Shown here: in pieces, positions 38,472 through 48,527 of the stretch
How the letters are laid out: every line of letters starts with the position of its first letter
How positions within the stretch are numbered: position 1 is the stretch's first letter
Source of the DNA: Hyalomma asiaticum
Lineage: Eukaryota > Arthropoda > Arachnida > Ixodida > Ixodidae
Length of the DNA stretch: 64,000 bases
Assembly (NCBI GenBank): GCA_013339685.2
Contig: CM023482.1
Location: 77,649,768 to 77,713,767 of the forward strand
Reading direction: 5' to 3'
Made by a program: the position numbers and the translations under genes
The notes under the pieces: model-generated
Databases searched by the model: none
What the model was told of the DNA's origin: nothing
Seen by the model: the letters and a program-made list of their open reading frames with translations, nothing else

Positions 38472-38996
38472 TGGTTGATTGATTTCTGGGATTAAACTTC
38501 CCAGAACCACGATACGATTATGGGAGACGCCGTATCGGAAGACTCCGGAAATTTCGAGCACCGTGGGTGCCTCTGAAGGGACACTAAAGAGCGAAACGTC
38601 TTTCTTTTCTTTTGTGCGTGTGTGTGTGTGTGTGTGTGTTACTAGATTACCCTGTCATAATACCGACAGCACAGTTCTTGCCACGAGAAAATGCCTAGTA
38701 AGCGAGAGGACACACAAAGAGAAAATACAGGTGGCGACGCCGCCTTCACGTTTCTGCACCAACTTGCCGTGACGTCATAAATTGTGAAGATCCCTTTCAT
38801 GGTGTACATATTTATTTTCTGCTAAAAATGAATCATTTGTATTATAGGGGGGCCGGAGACTTAACGTAGCCAGTTTCATCAAATTTAATTGAGCTAATGG
38901 GGCCGAAATACGAAAAAAATGTACTTAGAATTCCGTGACGTTATGCTTACCTTCGGGTGCCGGGCTTCCGGCGCGAAACTCAAAGCTTAAACTTTA

Positions 38997-39234
38997 TTGA
39001 TTGGTTTCTTGGGGTTTTACGTCCCAAAACCAGCTCTGATTATGAGAAACGCCGTAGTGGAGGGCTACGGAAATTTCGACCACCTGGGGTTCTTTAACGT
39101 GCACTGACATCGCACAGCACACGGGCCTCAACATTTCGCCTCCATCGAAATGCAGCCGCCGCGGCCGGGATTCGATCCCGCGACCTTGGGATTAGCAGCC
39201 GAGTGCCATAGCCACTAGACCACTGTGGCGGGGT
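38997..39234 (-). mobile_element. Ruka-like SINE, full length, 14-bp TSD
   Basis: AAGCTTAAACTTTA is found at 38983-38996 and again at 39235-39248, a perfect 14-bp duplication. All blocks are present and close to consensus, so this is among the younger copies. Confidence 0.93.
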
Positions 39235-39324
39235 AAGCTTAAACTTTAACCTTTGTTTTTTTATTCTAATACTGAACCAATAGTAAACTAGAAGAGAAGG
39301 TCAGGGGAAGATGGAATACAGAAA

Positions 39325-39484
39325 CAGATCGCTGAAAACGATTGAGAACAGCGAATGTCACAGAAGCCAACATTTCGACAACTGGACTTGTCTTCGTCAG
39401 TTGCCGTCCTGACAAAGACAAGTCCACTTGTCGAAACGTTGGCTCCTGCGATATTACCTGTTCTAAATCGTTTTCAATGATCTG
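39325..39484. mobile_element. Fold-back hairpin with hammerhead-like core
   Basis: A 160-bp near-perfect inverted repeat. The inner arms at 39365-39400 and 39409-39444 surround an 8-base loop. The outer arms run from CAGATCGCTGAAAACGATT to AATCGTTTTCAATGATCTG. On the minus strand the left arm reads CTGACGA, A, GACAA..TTGTC, GAAA. The right arm on the plus strand has the same stem with GAAACGTTGGCT but a damaged CTGACAA. Confidence 0.6.
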
Positions 39485-39625
39485 TTCATTGAACCAATAG
39501 TAGCGATATCAACGACAATAAAGTTCTCACATAATAATCCATCAATATCAACAGGTTCTTAGTTTCTCTTTAGCGTCCCTTGAATGTGCACTGACATCGC
39601 ACTGTACACAGGCATGTGTAGCAGC

Positions 39626-40469
39626 AAATCTGGCTTCTGCGTAAGCGTCCACACTGGAAATAATCCTATGGAGTACCTACAGCCGTTTCCCGAAGCACAC
39701 GAGCGCGCGAGCTCTCCGCCATTGCGCAAGTGCGTTAGTTGAACTATTTTGAATTTCCCAAAGGCGGAAAGAATAATTGCAAACTACGACTTAACACTTA
39801 CGCACGTGGTAGCTCGGAATGTAATTTGAATGTACGAGTAAACGTACTTCTCTAACGAGGAGGCGATGCGAACGAGCCCCATGTGACGCTATTGGTCCCG
39901 AGGACATACCATCGCGCCACCTACGTTCTGCCGTCACTCATACGATGCCCGGTTTTGTCGTCTGCGGCAACTGCACATTTCCTGTGTTTATGCCAGCGCG
40001 TACTTTTCGTTGTGGGCACGCGTGCTTCCACCCTGCTTTGATGCCCGTTTCCTGAGGAAGCGTTCCAATAACCCGATCACCGGGGCAAGCGCACGACAAC
40101 TCGGTGTCTGCGGTGGCACCACCGCGAAAAGCAGTTGCTACAATCGTGACCCACAGCCAACACCACGGGGGCCGATGGAGCTCCAGGGAACGCTTATAAT
40201 TCATCATGGAATACTTCCGGCGTCACATTTCTCAGACTGTGTGCTAAAAGAATGCAAGCGATTGTGAAACGACGAATGAATAGCGCCGCCGAATAGTAAT
40301 GAAATCGTACCCGCTGTCCGCACGCGCTGTCAGCGATTACATGGGTGTGATCAGCGGACTGCCTCATCAAGGATGCTTAGGAGTGCTGCCTTAACAGTCA
40401 CCGCGTGTATTCTTTACTACAGATAAGTATACTTTTCGCGCTAGCTTGTAGACGACGTGCAGATGTTTC
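39626..40469. other. No gene recognised
   Basis: Somewhat GC-rich with short frames on both strands (85 and 89 codons near 39938-40267). No motifs are seen, and the two frames are mutual shadows. Confidence 0.4.
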
Positions 40470-40627
40470 TTTTCAGAGAGAGAGAGAGAGAGAGAGAGAT
40501 GAAGAGGAAGGCAGGGAGGTTAACCAGATATTGGTCTCCGATTTGCTACCCTACACTGGGGAGAAGGGGGAGCGGGGTTAGAAAGATGACAGTGAGAGAG
40601 GGTACAAGATTCTAGACAAGCACAACA

Positions 40628-40720
<93 letters not shown>

Positions 40721-41095
40721 AAGAACGTTCCACTTAGAGACGTTCACAAAGGCCGGTATATCTGAAGAAGCGCAGTAGCGCTTGCATGGCCTTCTTCTGC
40801 GACGTGAGGTCTAGACGATGACGTAGGATGCCTTCTTCCGACAGTGGTTGGTCGTCCAGCTTGTTCAGTGCATGCTGAAGGAATTGCCTCTCTGCACTGT
40901 ACCGTGGGCAGTCACATAAAATGTGCCCAATTGTCTCTTCGTGACCGCAGTGGTCACAGGCTGCGGTGTCGGCCATCCCTATGCGAACGCATATGCCTTT
41001 GTGAAGGCGACGCCCAACCATAGTCGGTATAAGAGCGTAGCTTTTCCTCGGCAGAAACTTTCGTGTGGCTTTACACCTAACGTTAAAATTTGTTC
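40470..41095 (-). pseudogene. C-terminus and 3' tail of RNase-H LINE
   Basis: The minus-strand frame from about 41095 to 40734 ends in a cysteine/histidine box, CDHCGHEETIGHILCDC (C-x2-C-x8-H-x3-C pattern), then KLDDQPLSEEGILRHR and the terminal FRYTGLCERL. These are homologous position by position to the end of the frame at 46690-47439 (CAVCGCAGTIDHLLCHC, KLDDRPLCEQTILEYR, KASGLAERL). The 3' untranslated part carries GGTAACCACCT-type sequence in the form GGTTAACC and ends in (TC)n (GA on the plus strand, 40477-40499). An (AC)n(GC)n run (40632-40720) lies within it. Upstream reverse transcriptase is missing, so it is 5'-truncated. Part of this copy is the left limit of inverted arm A. Confidence 0.7.
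40632..40720. repeat. (AC)n(GC)n microsatellite
   Basis: AC units to about 40706 then GC units, inside the 3' region of a LINE copy. Confidence 0.95.
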
Positions 41096-41162
41096 AGACC
41101 TCGCCGTGAGTTATTATGCTGAGCGTGAGGGCTTATTTCTTCTTTCGTACATTTACAGGTAA

Positions 41163-41392
41163 TGATTTAATTGCTGGAGTTTTACGTCCCAAAACCATGA
41201 TATTATAGGAGGCGCCGTAGTAAAAGGCTGTGGATCGGCCAGCCGCGGGTTTTTTTTAAAGTTCACTGATGTCGCACAGTACACGGGCCTCCACATTTCG
41301 CCTTCATCGAAATGAAGCCGCCGCGGCTGGGATTCGATCCCATGACCTTTGGATCAGCCGCCGAGTGCCATAGTCACTACACCGCCGCGTGA
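41163..41392 (-). mobile_element. Ruka-like SINE, diverged (arm A copy)
   Basis: Runs from TGGAGTTTTACGTCCCAAAA to CACTACACCGCCGCG. Its counterpart in arm B1 is at 57300-57530 and shares the same private changes (for example CCGCGGCTGGGATTCGATCC and the lost stretch around the GTGCACGTT block). The SINE was therefore present before the duplication. Confidence 0.85.
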
Positions 41393-41548
41393 AATAGCGA
41401 CAATGAGCATGACGAGGCGCGGTTTTGGCTTCATTTGTTCTGCAATTTTCAGCTGTCACCAACAAGGACCCCCACGAGATCGCCCTCTACGTGACAAGAA
41501 GGGTGTGGCAGAATCGCGCCGAGGGTCGCACTATTTTTTACTTGAATG

Positions 41549-41552
41549 AAAA

Positions 41553-41607
<55 letters not shown>
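41549..41607. repeat. (AAAT)n microsatellite (arm A)
   Basis: AAAT units, paired with (TTTA)n at 57075-57148 in arm B1; the two lengths differ. Confidence 0.95.
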
Positions 41608-42669
41608 ACCTGGCTTTAAAAATACCGGTGTGTTTAGGTAGTTTCCTTTGAGTTGTTTGAAAACAAATGCATTTGAGCACCGGATGTTAGAACTTGTGAT
41701 GCGTCATTGCAGGCTGCAGGACCTTGCGAAGATATCGTCTTTTGGGTGGGCTCTGCCACTGCACACATGCCTATGCACAAAACACGATACAATGAAGCAC
41801 GTTATTCAGGTTAGGCTGGCCGTGAGGTAACTACGGCCGGATGTACCGTGTAGTCGTCTTCTAAGCATCAGCAGCACCGTAGATTACGAAGCCCTCTCCG
41901 AATGCAAAATTTCGCAGCGTTTCTTTCATAACAAAGTCGTGATGCACGCCGGGAACAATACGCGTGCAAAGCCGCGGCGGAACTCATTACTGCAGTCGGG
42001 CACTGCAGCACGCGCGCACGTTAATATGCGCATTATTTTTTCGGGCGTTCATGGAGGTACCTGCTAAACCAAAACAAGCTCTACTTCAGGACGCTTTTCA
42101 TGTGTTTGTGTTTCTAGAAGGGCAGCAGCGATACATTGCGCGGGACAATACAGGATTTAAGAGGAAGACGGAGAAACTTATCACTCGGTGAAGTTAAACG
42201 CTGGAAGGTTAAGTAAGCGCGGCAAGCTCGTTGACCGACCGGGGTTTGTATTTAAGAATTATGGCTTGAAATATAGAGATACATCTCGAATCTTGATTTC
42301 TTGTTTCTGACCAAAGGAGAAATAGAAAGGAACCGTTTTGACAAAAGCGAGGGTATCAATCACTCTCGCTGTTCATTTTTTATAAAGGGGCCCTTCAACA
42401 GATTTTGCACATAGCAAAAAAACGCTGTCTGTTAGTCGTGAATACTGTGAGCGTGTCAGCCAAATATAATTCCGCTGAACGAGGCAGAAGATTTACAATT
42501 TGGTTTCAAATTTCAGAATACATATGGAAAGCTCCTGCTCTTCTTTCAACGAAACACGTCAAAAGGCGGGAATGGGCTACGTAGGACGAAGGAAAATTGT
42601 CTGATTTAGCGGATGCAGTGGCCGCACAAGACAAACTGCAGGAGCTGTCCACAATGTAACTCTTCAGAC

Positions 42670-42890
42670 TTACTCTATGAAGGCAGATAAGGCTGTAGCA
42701 GCAGTGATGTGGTGGGTAAGGTTGTTCCAGAATTTAGCCGTGCGATGGAAAAATGATGGCACAAAGAGACAGCAATGTACAGCAACGGGGACAGTAGTGG
42801 ATGGCCTGGGCGCAGTGAAATGCGTGAAGGCGGGGGTACGTAGTAAATTGGTAGAGTATGTATCTATAAACAAACATTTTAGACCGCGGG
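42670..42890 (-). pseudogene. LINE C-terminal fragment (arm A)
   Basis: The short frame ends FFHRTAKFWNNLTHHITAA followed by a few residues and a stop. The form F-x-R-T-x-x-x-WN-x-L followed by a hydrophobic helix is typical of the end of CR1- and jockey-like LINE reverse transcriptases. The upstream catalytic part is absent. The mirrored copy at about 55790-56001 has frame damage. Confidence 0.4.
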
Positions 42891-42942
42891 GGCAGTGGAC
42901 ATAATATCCGACTGTACGGGAGACCTATGTCAGTTTTCTAGA

Positions 42943-43458
42943 TTACTTTGTCAGGGCACGGGCATAAATTACGCGTAGTTTGCAAAACGTGCTTTTGGGC
43001 CCCGAATGACTTTCCTGGTTAATACACTGCCAATTGAGGTGGCAACTAGGTACAAAACATTGCCTGCACTTCACATACAACCTGCTAGTAATCTTAAGCA
43101 AAGTGAACTGCTTAGTTAAGCGATGACACCTCCAATTCTCTGTCTTGCGCATAAGGAAAAGGAAAAAGAAATGTCTAATAAGAATTTTCAGTGCCTCTGA
43201 ATAAGACAGCAGTGTAAAGATTTCGCCATACATTGCATTAACATTAGTGAAACATTCGTGAAAGCCAGTGCATAAAGTTGCTGCGTTGACGACAGGACTT
43301 CGCGTCCCAACATAGCAAGCGCTACAGAACATGTTGTGGTCCATGGACCTGCGTGGTCGCCTGTATAATTGGAAAGTATTTCTTTCTTTCTTCTCAGCCG
43401 CCATTGCACCACTGCAGTGTAGAAAAGCATACCGGAAACTCGCATTTGGCTGACCCAC
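42943..43458 (-). other. Unidentified 171-codon frame in arm A
   Basis: An open frame without recognised domains. It has several cysteines (FCSACYVGT, YVKCRQCF) and a hydrophobic FFFLFL stretch. The mirrored frame in arm B1 (55212-55553) is nearly identical but stops after 113 codons, because the TTA leucine codon of arm A is TGA there. I do not recognise a function. It may be a remnant of a mobile element rather than a gene. Confidence 0.25.
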
Positions 43459-43515
43459 AGACGTTGTTTATTTCACTGTCTTCCTTGCCCTTCTTTGCCC
43501 TTCTTCTTTGCTGCA

Positions 43516-43668
43516 TTTCGATGGAGGCGAAATGCTGAGGCCCGTGTGCTGTGCGATGTCAGTGCACGTTAAAGAACCCCGGGTGGTCGAAACTTCCGGA
43601 GATCTCCACTACGGCGTCTCTCATAATCAGAGCTGGTTTTGGGACGTAAAACCTCAGAAATCAATCAA
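43516..43668 (+). mobile_element. Ruka-like SINE, head-less (arm A)
   Basis: Starts abruptly at GCTGCATTTCGATGGAGGCG after TTCTTCTTT and ends with AAATCAATCAATC. The same truncated copy is in arm B1 (54998-55160). In B2 the corresponding SINE still has its head, so the truncation in A and B1 is derived. Confidence 0.88.
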
Positions 43669-43809
43669 TCATTTGCTACGAAAAACTGACAAAAGGGTGA
43701 TACGAGAAAATGTGGACGCAAGTGTTGCCCTCGTGGTTTCTCTTAGCATTACATACAAAATTTTGTCCCTAAACTCTCTTTTCTCCTTTCCCTCTTTTAT
43801 TGCTCTTTT

Positions 43810-43906
43810 CCCTTCCCCAGTACAGGCAAGCCAATGGGAGATCTGTTATGGTTAACCTCGCTGTCTTTCCTCTCCCTTTCTCACTCTCTCTCTCTCTCTA
43901 CATATC
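43810..43906 (+). repeat. TC-ended LINE 3' tail (arm A)
   Basis: CCAGTACAGG...TGGTTAACCTCGCTGTCTTT followed by (TC)n matches the 3' end of the LINE at 46690-47590 (CTGGTTAACATCCCTGCCTT then TC). Only the tail is present, so this is a severely 5'-truncated insertion. Counterparts are at 54772-54860 and 60080-60175. Confidence 0.7.
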
Positions 43907-43945
43907 GGATCGCGGCCACATCAAGGACAGGGCACCTTACTACTT

Positions 43946-44192
43946 GATTGATTGATTGATTGATTTGTGGGGTTTAACGTCCCAAAACCAGTTCTGATTA
44001 TGAGAGACGCCGTAGTGGAGGTCTCCGGAAATTTCGACCACCTGGGGTTCTTTAACGTGCACTGACATCGCACAGCACACGGGCCTCAACATTTCGCCTC
44101 CATCGAAATGCAGCCGCCGCGGCCGGGATTCGATCCCGCGACCTTCGGATCTGCAGCCGACTGCCATAACCACTAGACCACCGTGGCGGGGC
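43946..44192 (-). mobile_element. Ruka-like SINE specific to arm A
   Basis: Target duplication CACCTTACTACTT at 43933-43945 and 44193-44205. Arms B1 (about 54727-54745) and B2 (about 60038-60056) show the uninterrupted site on the opposite strand (AAGTAGTAAGGTGCCCTGTC in B1). The insertion is therefore younger than the duplications. Confidence 0.95.
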
Positions 44193-44205
44193 CACCTTAC
44201 TACTT

Positions 44206-45540
44206 AAGGCGGCCTTCAGCTTACACCACGTCATGTTTCCTGCATAAAGCTGCTCTATATGGTCTTATATCTCTATAGTACTTTTCTTTCATTTTTGTTT
44301 GTGCTTGTTTAGGCGTTCCTATGCAGTATGCTCATAGCGAAACCGTGGTCGTGTACCTGAAGGCTGACGCCCACATGTATATAGTTTTGTTGCCCATATA
44401 ACGGAGAGAGTGGCTTTCGTTGGGGTTATACTGAGTTGAGAGCATGCATGTTCGCGTTTTCTTTCTGTTTTTTTTTTTAATATACGCTTGCAGTGTTGCA
44501 GTGGTCAAGGTGCCTTCACGACGGAAAAAAGAAGTAGAAGACAGAACATTCGGTAAACATAAACATTTTTCGGAGTGGCCTGTTTACAACAACGCTTTTA
44601 CCTGCAGCTGATAACGAGTCCTTCAAACTCTGAAAACAGGGGCGCAATGGCTGCATTATTCATATGAATATACTAGTACATCGTTTGATAAGTACGTGGT
44701 CAACTACATTACATAGAAATAGCATCTTGGTATCCGCAATGTCCTTAGCCGCGTTTGTTCAAAAATGGAGATGCTCTAACCCACGACTACGACCATACGT
44801 TAAGCGAGAACAGCCATTATAGGCTGCCAAACAAACCTTGCTGACGCAGAAGAAGTTTGTAAAGTCGGCGCTACGCTTATCTAAGGACGATAAAGGGCTG
44901 CTCTGTACACGAAATCAAAGCCGATCTCGCTGGCTGTGCCTCACAGAAGTTTTTGAGAACATAGTAGGTTGAATCGACAATGAGAAATGGCACTGTCATC
45001 TGGGTAGGGCTTTTCTTATTTGTGATCATTAAGCCATTACAAAAGTAACAATCCCGTTGACGGCAGGAACTGCAGGGCCCTCTTCCTGCCGTCATTACTA
45101 TCTTCTCTACTGTCCCCCACCACTCTCACTGCGAAACCTGCAGTGCCTAATTTTTGTTCCATTAACTCGCCTGGGCAAGCTTTCAAGATCGATATAAATG
45201 GCACTGTAAAGTTTTACGTTGAGCTTCGATCTTTGAGAAACAGTGCGGCGTGATTCCATCGCTCTTCGTTTCGAAGATTCAAGGTTGAGCGATAGAACTA
45301 TAGACCACTGTAAACTATGGGTCTGGCTACGTGAAGCCAGTGTCATTGTGAGAAATTCAAGGTCAGGTTGCTTTTATTGGTCCCCTTGATGCGAAATTTG
45401 GACTCGCTGAAGAAGAACCCATGACGCCCTGCCTCACGCTGCAGTTAAGCCAAAAGTCAACAGCAGTGAATTTGTATCTATTTTCCATTGTTATTTGATA
45501 TAATGTGTCCCTGCATCGCCCGATTAATTATTTTCTTTAG
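44206..45540. other. Duplicated non-coding sequence of arm A
   Basis: No gene is supported. The same sequence occurs inverted at 53390-54720 and, with an insertion, at 57935-60040. Frames of 72-79 codons at 44877-45095 and 45107-45346 recur in the copies with substitutions but show no motif. Confidence 0.5.
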
Positions 45541-45680
45541 TTAAAGTAGTGAGAGAAAAAGAGAAACGGGGAAGGCAGTGAGATTAACCAGACGAGAGTT
45601 CTGAATTTGCTACGTAGCGCTGTTCTAAAGAAACAGAGCTTGGAAGATGGCGGGTGGATAGCGAGAAGCGAAAGAGCGCT
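45540..45680 (-). repeat. TC-ended LINE 3' tail (arm A, second)
   Basis: AGAGAAACGGGGAAGGCAGT, GAGATTAACCAGACG, TTTGCTACGTAGCGCT. A tail of the same family in the opposite direction to that at 43810; copies are at about 53280-53395 and 57830-57930. Confidence 0.6.
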
Positions 45681-46030
45681 TCCACAGCCTTCCGATGGAA
45701 CGGTAACTCTTGTCGTCGGTTTAGCATTCCTTTCTTTTTCATTTTTTTTTTCGGCACAGGCCGCTCGCCCAAACAAAAAGCGAATGTTTATGTGCACGGT
45801 ACTGCAGGAGCTCTTGTAGTGTCGTCAATTCCAGCAATGCACAACCTAGCGATACCGATAACTCTTTGTGCGCGTGTACCTCGAAAATAGGGTCAGATCT
45901 GGGGCTTTAATATATCCCGTGTGAACAGCTAAAATATCTCTCATGCTTCTGTTCTCGCCCCCCCTCCACCCCCCCGTCCTTCCCCCCATCTCCCTGCCCC
46001 TACGCCTAACACACGACGCCTAGGCAAGTC

Positions 46031-46379
46031 GGGGGCGTACGCCTCCCTTTCTCTCTCCATGTGAGATGAGCCGTGTCGCGTGAACGCAACGAAAGATGCC
46101 TTCTGACGACGATGGCTTTCAGAAAAGGCGTCGTCGCCAGCGAACGTCGATAAACGAGCACGCGCATCCCCAAGAAATAAAAAGGAAAAAAGAAATGACC
46201 GGAAAATGACAAGAAGAAGAGCACGCTGCACTGGTACATTTAACGCATCAAAGCTCCGAAAAGCGTGTGTTCTTCGATCGCACGTTGTCGTGGAGAGACG
46301 CCTCGCTGACGGTGCTTTTAGCGACCAAAAACTGGGCCACCCTCGACGCCTCTTCTTTTTTACGGCTTAGGCACAAGCA

Positions 46380-46380
<1 letters not shown>
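46031..46380. other. Spacer between arm A and LINE-bearing repeat
   Basis: No gene. From about 46335 (CCCTCGACGCCTCTTC, TTTACGGCTTAGGCACAAGC) the sequence matches the edge of the palindromic repeat at 63382-63420. Confidence 0.5.
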
Positions 46381-46504
<124 letters not shown>

Positions 46505-46689
46505 GTATATATATAATGTTCAACGTGGAAGTGGTGGTGATGTGTTGGGCCAACCTTTCAAAGTTTGCTTTTCGTGACTTTTCGATCTTTAGTGAAGAAA
46601 TATGCGGCTACAAAGCTCGAAACTTCTCGTGCATGGCCTCTCATCTTCGCCGGCACGAGCGTGATCACCTGGATGCTTTAATGGAGTTT

Positions 46690-47439
46690 CTCCGCGGAGC
46701 GCTTCATATTATACACGCTGAGAGTCCTGCAAAGTGGGCAATCTTCTGTGATTCAAGATCAGCTCTACAAAGTATACAGTCGTTTCTTCGACACGTGGAG
46801 CAAAACCACCTTACATACGAAATCGCTGTACTTGTGCAAAATTTACAAGAAAAAGGACATGAGATATATTTTCAATGGATACCAGGCCATTGCGGTATCA
46901 GTGGAAATGACTCCGCAGATAAGGCAGCTCGGACATCAGGCGATGAAGACCGCTGTGTTCCCATTCCGCTCTCAAGGACCGACGCTGCAAGACAACTTCG
47001 CACTCTTGCGCGAACCATGTCCTTAACTGAGTGGAATACCCCATACACGAGGCGCACCAGACTGCACCGGCTAAACCCATCGCTGCAACTCGGACCTCCG
47101 GCTGGTTTGCACCGACGTGAGGCTTCGCTTCTTTGCCGATTGTGGTTGGAAGTGGCCTTTACGAACGCTTACGCTGCGGAGTCTGCGCTGATTGGAATGG
47201 CTGATAGTCCTGCGTGTGCTGTCTGCGGATGCGCAGGGACCATAGATCACTTGTTGTGCCACTGCCCACAATTTGAGGAACATCGACTGCCTATGACCGA
47301 GTCCTTCACAAAGCTCGACGATCGTCCACTTTGTGAACAGACAATCTTAGAATACCGTCCTCACGGTCCAACGGCTCAGAAAGCAATGAAAGCGCTTTTG
47401 GCCTTTCTAAAAGCATCTGGCCTAGCCGAGCGCTTATGA
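46690..47439 (+). pseudogene. LINE RNase H and C-terminal zinc-box
   Basis: The open reading frame formally begins at 46267, but its first half is translated microsatellite; LINE homology starts at 46690. WAIFCDSRSALQSI carries an RNase H active-site aspartate, and WIPGHCGISGNDSADKAA the conserved H and D. PIPLSRTDAARQLRTLART follows, then a CCHC-type box CAVCGCAGTIDHLLCHC and the terminus LKASGLAERL. Endonuclease and reverse transcriptase are missing because of 5' truncation, so it cannot move on its own. RNase H downstream of the reverse transcriptase is typical of I-group LINEs. The frame has no internal stop, which suggests a fairly recent insertion. Confidence 0.75.
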
Positions 47440-47590
47440 TATTGTATAGGACTGCCCTGTAGGCATTCCCCCTCTCTCCTTCTCTTTACTTTTATTCCCC
47501 TTTTCCCATCCCCCATTGTAGGGTAGCAAACCGGACTCATGACTGGTTAACATCCCTGCCTTCCCTTCCTTATTTCTCTCTCTCTCTCTC
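46690..47590 (+). mobile_element. RNase-H LINE, 5'-truncated, (TC)n tail
   Basis: The insertion begins at CTCCGCGGAGCGCTTCATAT and ends in (TC)n. The two palindrome arms lack it and read directly from GATGCTTTAGTGCAGTTT to TTACAGCGTAAGC, giving the empty site. The untranslated part after the stop at 47439 contains CCCATTGTAGGGTAGCAAAC and CTGGTTAACATCCCTGCC. TC-ended tails of the same family lie at 40477, 43810, 45540, 49427 and 36139. Confidence 0.78.
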
Positions 47591-48434
47591 TTACAGCGTA
47601 AGCTGCTATGAGATCACAACAGGCGCCGTTTTTGGCGCCGTAGTTGTTCGCCGCCGCCGGCGCCGCCAGGCCTGCGCGGAACCACAGGACAGTGCATGAC
47701 AGCGTAAGCTGGAGAAGCGAAATTCTTAGAGGCCATATTAAGCGCTTGAGGAAACCAGTGCAAGTAGAAGTGGTAGGTATCCCCTGCGCCATCTCTCTTA
47801 TGATTTCGCCAAGTAGGGAAGTACTTACTACGACGTAATTACTGCGGTATTGTAACGTGCAAATCTGTATAACTGCACATCTTAAAGAGTATGTTGGCGT
47901 CGTTTTCCCGTGAACGAACCGAACTCTCGGCCCGGCGTCGACGGCGATTGGCGGTTTGGGCTTCTCTCTGTACAGCTGTCTGTTGTGCCCGACGTTACCT
48001 TGCTGCAGCTGTGCGCGTAGCTCTGCGATTCGCTTCTTCAGCAGCGGTTAGTAGCTTACGAGGAGGCGCCATCAGGTATATCGAAGAGCCAAGTCAGGCT
48101 ACTGTCAGGGCTGCGCACGTCGCCTGCCGCGTGACGCACGGCACGATACGACACGATAAATGGCAGCGCTTCGTAATAATGTTGACGGAAAAGTTGAAGA
48201 AGATTGTTTCGCAATGATGATGTTGATGATGCCTCCGTAATGGGTTCAGAGGTACAAAGCACGCAGGCCTGTGTTCTTTCACATGATTTCTCGAACTCGT
48301 TATGCAATCCACTTTCCGCGACGTGTAGTGGCGTATTATTGTCCTGCCACGTAACATTACATTTCTTAATTGCGATTCCTCGGCATACGTTATACCTGTG
48401 TACGTCTTTTAGCGAAGATTTTGCAAGCACAGGC
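47591..48434 (+). repeat. Gly-SINE-bearing repeat, left part
   Basis: Matches pieces of the 60.8-64 kb palindrome: TTACAGCGTAAGCTG..ATGAGATCACAACA (47591), ACTGCGGTATTGTAACGTGC (47840), GGTATATCGAAGAGCCAAGT (48075) and GATTTTGCAAGCACAGGC (48417-48434). It is rearranged relative to the palindrome near 47665-47690. It continues at 52601 beyond an inserted LINE. A basic frame on the minus strand (about 47900-48000, QRRAQQTAVQREAQ-like) is interrupted by a stop here. Confidence 0.7.
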
Positions 48435-48527
48435 CAGCGTCCTCAGGAAGTCACCGCAAAGAAGTGCAGAGGACGTAAAGCCGCAGATTCACCTGTGGCT
48501 AAAGGCGACGAGAAAAAAAAAATTTAG
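48435..48527 (+). pseudogene. LINE ORF1 C-terminal remnant
   Basis: A short basic frame, AKKCRGRKAADSP then KGDEKKKI and a stop at 48525, ending 9 bp before the ORF2 start. The position and lysine/arginine-rich character fit the end of ORF1 in a two-ORF LINE. Only about 30 residues remain, so the assignment rests mainly on location. Confidence 0.4.

Larger units (their letters stand above)
38577..39580. mobile_element. TIR element inserted in a SINE TTAA
   Basis: The left terminus AGGGACACTAAAGAGCGAAAC (38577-38597) and right terminus GTTTCTCTTTAGCGTCCCT (39562-39580) are inverted repeats with one substitution and one indel. The interior holds (GT)n at 38615-38638, a full SINE with its own target duplication (38997-39234) and a fold-back (39325-39484). 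No transposase is seen, so it is non-autonomous. Its end resembles those of the elements at 18084 and 58756 only in TTAA plus AGGGAC. Confidence 0.65.
38472..39618 (-). mobile_element. Ruka-like SINE split by a TTAA element
   Basis: The 3' part (38472-38576) runs from TTGATTGATTTCTGGG through TTATGGGAGACGCCGTA to GGGTGCCT. The SINE resumes at 39581 with TGAATGTGCACTGACATCGC and fades near 39618. Between the pieces lies the 38577-39580 element. In the SINE consensus this position reads TTCTTTAACGTGCACTGAC, so the TTAA of the SINE was the target. The copies have since changed to CTGA (38573-38576) and TGAA (39581-39584). Confidence 0.75.
40977..46030 (+). repeat. Inverted duplication, arm A
   Basis: Matches 52905-57722 in reverse complement. 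Anchors are CCTATGCGAACGCATATGCC at 40978 against 57700-57720, and CTAACACACGACGCC at 46006 against the reverse complement near 52912-52930. In order it contains a LINE C-terminal piece, a SINE, (AAAT)n, unique sequence, a LINE C-terminal fragment, a truncated SINE, a TC-tail, a later SINE insertion and a second TC-tail. Confidence 0.85.

Noticed and set aside
47900..48200. 108-codon plus-strand frame as a protein gene
   Set aside because: It reads the antisense of the Arg-rich segment of the repeat and is not conserved in frame in the palindrome arms.
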